Assembly: GCA_965211775.1 (NCBI GenBank)
Contig: OZ242974.1
Location: 1,674,001-1,738,000 of the forward strand
Source: Thiodiazotropha sp040506975
GTDB lineage: Bacteria; Pseudomonadota; Gammaproteobacteria; Chromatiales; Chromatiaceae
Direction: 5' to 3'
Length of the DNA: 64,000 bases
In this document: positions 63,989 through 64,000 of the stretch, one piece after another
Layout: each line of letters begins with the position of its first letter
How positions within the stretch are numbered: the stretch's first letter is position 1
The notes under the pieces: model-generated
Seen by the model: only the letters and a program-made list of their open reading frames with translations
The model's database searches: none
Told to the model about the DNA's origin: nothing
Made by a program: the position numbers and the translations under genes

Positions 63989-64000
63989 AATACGCAGCTT

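Overview
The window reads as chromosomal DNA from a gammaproteobacterium, probably a sulfur-oxidising member of the Chromatiales (Sedimenticola/Thiodiazotropha-like). Support for this is the order tig-clpP-clpX-lon-hupB followed by tRNA-Val, tRNA-Asp and ppiD, a rhodanese-tusA-dsrE2 sulfur-relay cluster, an SQR/flavocytochrome c-like flavoprotein, cysG, and gammaproteobacterial housekeeping genes (parC, fabI, cca, rmuC, uppP). The genus is inferred; no rRNA gene is present. No prophage, integrase, CRISPR array, riboswitch or complete insertion sequence was recognised.

Layout. 1-3.3 kb (minus strand): galE-uppP (uppP cut by the window edge) and yaaA-tatD. The tatD gene is split by 15 copies of an 8-bp repeat. 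3.5-7.6 kb: xth, a Mut7-C RNase-domain protein and three unknown genes, interleaved with copies of a dispersed repeat. 7.6-11.4 kb: mtaB, rmuC, a hotdog thioesterase and an NTF2-like protein. 11.8-23.3 kb: parC, tRNA-Leu, then the chaperone/protease block tig-clpP-clpX-lon, hupB, two tRNAs and ppiD. 23.3-32.5 kb: fabI and a five-gene peptide ABC transporter operon that carries two separate double-ATPase subunits. 32.5-46 kb: a stretch rich in damaged genes (a chemoreceptor remnant, a frameshifted GGDEF gene, a frameshifted RND pump and an Atm1-like ABC exporter with an internal stop), with an intact diguanylate cyclase, an SQR-like oxidoreductase, an RND adaptor and an S24-like protein between them. 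46-50.3 kb: cca, a NarX/NarL-like two-component pair and a rhodanese. 50.4-53.3 kb: cysG divergent from rhd-tusA-dsrE2. 53.6-64 kb: a FadL-type porin, a LysR regulator, an AI-2E-type permease, a Crp/Fnr regulator next to a DUF2892 protein, a hybrid histidine kinase with HPt, a PIN-PhoH protein and a bacterioferritin comigratory peroxiredoxin.

Two repeat systems stand out. First, the CCTGCAAA array in tatD leaves the gene out of frame at the present copy number, while one fewer or two more copies would restore it: it has the form of a contingency (phase-variable) locus. Second, a TA-flanked 29-bp unit beginning GGGCCTGTTAACACTAATCC occurs alone or as the terminal inverted repeats of 220-270 bp MITE-like elements. 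At least nine copies or fragments are scattered here, and seven of them lie 0-40 nt upstream of a start codon on the same strand. The larger elements also carry an intrinsic-terminator-like hairpin and a 27-bp module whose copy number varies.

Two of the three mid-window gene disruptions are single-base changes in homopolymers (A7, G8). Sequencing error, true gene decay and slippage-based switching therefore all remain possible for those two.
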